Below are positions 5,116-6,182 of a stretch of 6,182 nt of DNA, piece after piece. Location: contig CAYZCW010000033.1 in the NCBI GenBank assembly GCA_964477035.1, positions 1-6,182 on the forward strand. Direction: 5' to 3'. A model generated the notes under the pieces. It ran no database searches. It was not told where the DNA came from and was given only the letters and a program-made list of their open reading frames with translations. Numbering within the stretch: position 1 is the first letter of the stretch; each line of letters begins with the position of its first letter. Both the position numbers and the translations under genes were made by a program. Source of the DNA: SLSG01 sp964477035 (GTDB lineage: Bacteria > Bacteroidota > Bacteroidia > Bacteroidales > UBA7960).

Positions 5116-6182
5116 ATGAGTAGAGAGAAGCCAAGCGTACTGATCTTTTCAGAAATGTTTCCTAAGCCGAAGAGTTCATCAAGCGGCGTCTTCATAGTCG
5201 AGAGACTTAAGGCTCTGGGAAATTTGGGCCTGCCTTTTGACTTCGCCCCAGTTTCCACATTTGACAGCTTACCGATTAGGATTTTGAAGAAGCTTAAGGG
5301 TTACTCTCCGTCTGTACCGATAGAGTCGGTGCAGGTGAATCAGAAGCATTATCCCGTGTTAAACGTCTCTCTTGGCCTGAGAGATCGTATTGGGCTAATT
5401 AAACAGGAGCCTAGTTCTTGGATGAAATACGCTCAGGGTATGGCATCTGCCATTGAGAAGAACAAGAATATCGAAGAATACCGTTTGATTCACGCTCATA
5501 GAGTGTTTCCGGAAGGATATGCGGCCATGCGACTCTCTCAGAAGTATTCGATTCCCTACATAGTAACGGCGCACGGAGGGGAGATTCATTCTTTGTCGTA
5601 TGACTTCCATACTCTGGTAAGAGAGATTCTTCGCAATGCTTCACGCGCAATCTTCGTAAGCAATGCTCTGATGAAAGATGCATGTGAGAAACTAGGTTAC
5701 GACAAGTCCAATGGGATTGTCATTCCAAATGGAGTAGATACCAACGTATTCAAACCTATGGACAAAGAAGAGGCAAGAAGGAAGTTGAGCCTGCCACTTG
5801 ATAAAAAGATTGTGGGTTTTGTTGGGAACCTAATTGAAGTGAAAGGCGCAGATAGACTTCCAGCAATCGCGCGGGAGCTATTGAAGCTCAGATCGGACGC
5901 ATTCTTCCTAATTGTCGGAGATGGCCCGTTAATGAACACGCTAAGGGAGTGTATGCCTACGGATATCACTCGTTTCAAAGGAAGAGTAGAATACGAGCTC
6001 ATGCCAATGGTCATGAATTCAATCGATGTCCTTGTTGTGCCTAGTAGGCAGGAAGGTTTTGGAACGGTCATTCTGGAAGCAAGAGCGTGTGGAGCATGGG
6101 TTATCGGTACCGAGGCCGGTGGCGTATCCGAGGCGATAGATTCGGATGGAATAGGCGGCATTGTTGGTGAAGACATTGAGAA
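5116..6182 (+). CDS. Family 4 glycosyltransferase, classical E-x7-E type (3' truncated by window)
   Basis: The open frame runs from ATG 5116 to the window edge, 355 codons without a stop; perhaps a few dozen residues are missing if it has the usual GT4 length. The N-terminal domain has VLIFSEMFP (residues 7-15) and SSSSGVFIVERLKAL, the 'GxFv...aL' opening of WcaL/EpsF-like GT4 enzymes. HAHRVFPEGYAA is followed by the strand-loop TAHGGE (151-156). FVSNAL and VIPNGVDTNVFKP end the domain. The donor domain has FVGNLIEVKGADRL with Lys243, the phosphate-contacting lysine of GT4 enzymes, then IVGDGPL and PSRQEGFGTVILEARACG. Here Glu313 and Glu321 form a perfect E-x7-E, followed by EAGGVSEAI. All expected catalytic and donor-binding landmarks present in the window are intact, unlike the three GTs upstream. 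It should be an active retaining transferase of the polysaccharide pathway. A candidate promoter lies just upstream, so it may be transcribed partly on its own. Confidence 0.92.
   Translation, partial: MSREKPSVLIFSEMFPKPKSSSSGVFIVERLKALGNLGLPFDFAPVSTFDSLPIRILKKLKGYSPSVPIESVQVNQKHYPVLNVSLGLRDRIGLIKQEPSSWMKYAQGMASAIEKNKNIEEYRLIHAHRVFPEGYAAMRLSQKYSIPYIVTAHGGEIHSLSYDFHTLVREILRNASRAIFVSNALMKDACEKLGYDKSNGIVIPNGVDTNVFKPMDKEEARRKLSLPLDKKIVGFVGNLIEVKGADRLPAIARELLKLRSDAFFLIVGDGPLMNTLRECMPTDITRFKGRVEYELMPMVMNSIDVLVVPSRQEGFGTVILEARACGAWVIGTEAGGVSEAIDSDGIGGIVGEDIE

Noticed and set aside
5697..6176. 159-codon open frame on the minus strand
   Set aside because: It lies fully antisense to the last glycosyltransferase, whose + strand frame has intact GT4 motifs; the minus-strand protein is rich in Ser, Pro and Thr and shows no family features.

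Overview
The window is a strand-uniform piece of a surface-polysaccharide (O-antigen, capsule or exopolysaccharide-like) biosynthesis cluster. Every supported gene is on the + strand. In order there is the 3' end of a UDP-GlcNAc 2-epimerase-family gene, a WbuB-like family 4 glycosyltransferase (GT4), a second GT4 enzyme, a divergent GT4-like protein that starts at TTG, an ATP-grasp ligase, and the first 355 codons of a fourth GT4 enzyme that runs off the window. The moderate GC content, the preference for AGA/AGG arginine codons, the purine-rich Shine-Dalgarno sites and the likely TTG starts would suit a Thermotogota bacterium such as Mesotoga or Kosmotoga. That assignment is a tentative inference from style, because no marker gene is present.

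Layout: the epimerase stop and the first GT start overlap as ATGA (233-236), so these two are probably translationally coupled. A 156-bp non-coding gap follows (1472-1627), which is the only sizeable break. From 1628 onward the genes are separated by 37, 44 and 65 bp. The 37-bp gap is bridged by a possible 13-codon mini-ORF. The 65-bp gap holds a good extended -10 element just upstream of the last GT. No convincing intrinsic terminator was found anywhere.

Working model (inference): the epimerase makes a 2-epimerised N-acetylhexosamine nucleotide (UDP-ManNAc, or an L-FucNAc/L-QuiNAc-type sugar). The adjacent WbuB-like enzyme may use that donor, and the other GTs extend the repeat unit. The ATP-grasp protein could attach an amino acid or other amine to a carboxylated sugar, or act on another carboxylate substrate. 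The ATP-grasp gene inside a glycosyltransferase run and the divergent fourth ORF are the least ordinary parts. I see no CRISPR array, tRNA, rRNA, IS element or clear pseudogene, and nothing that amounts to a clearly new system.
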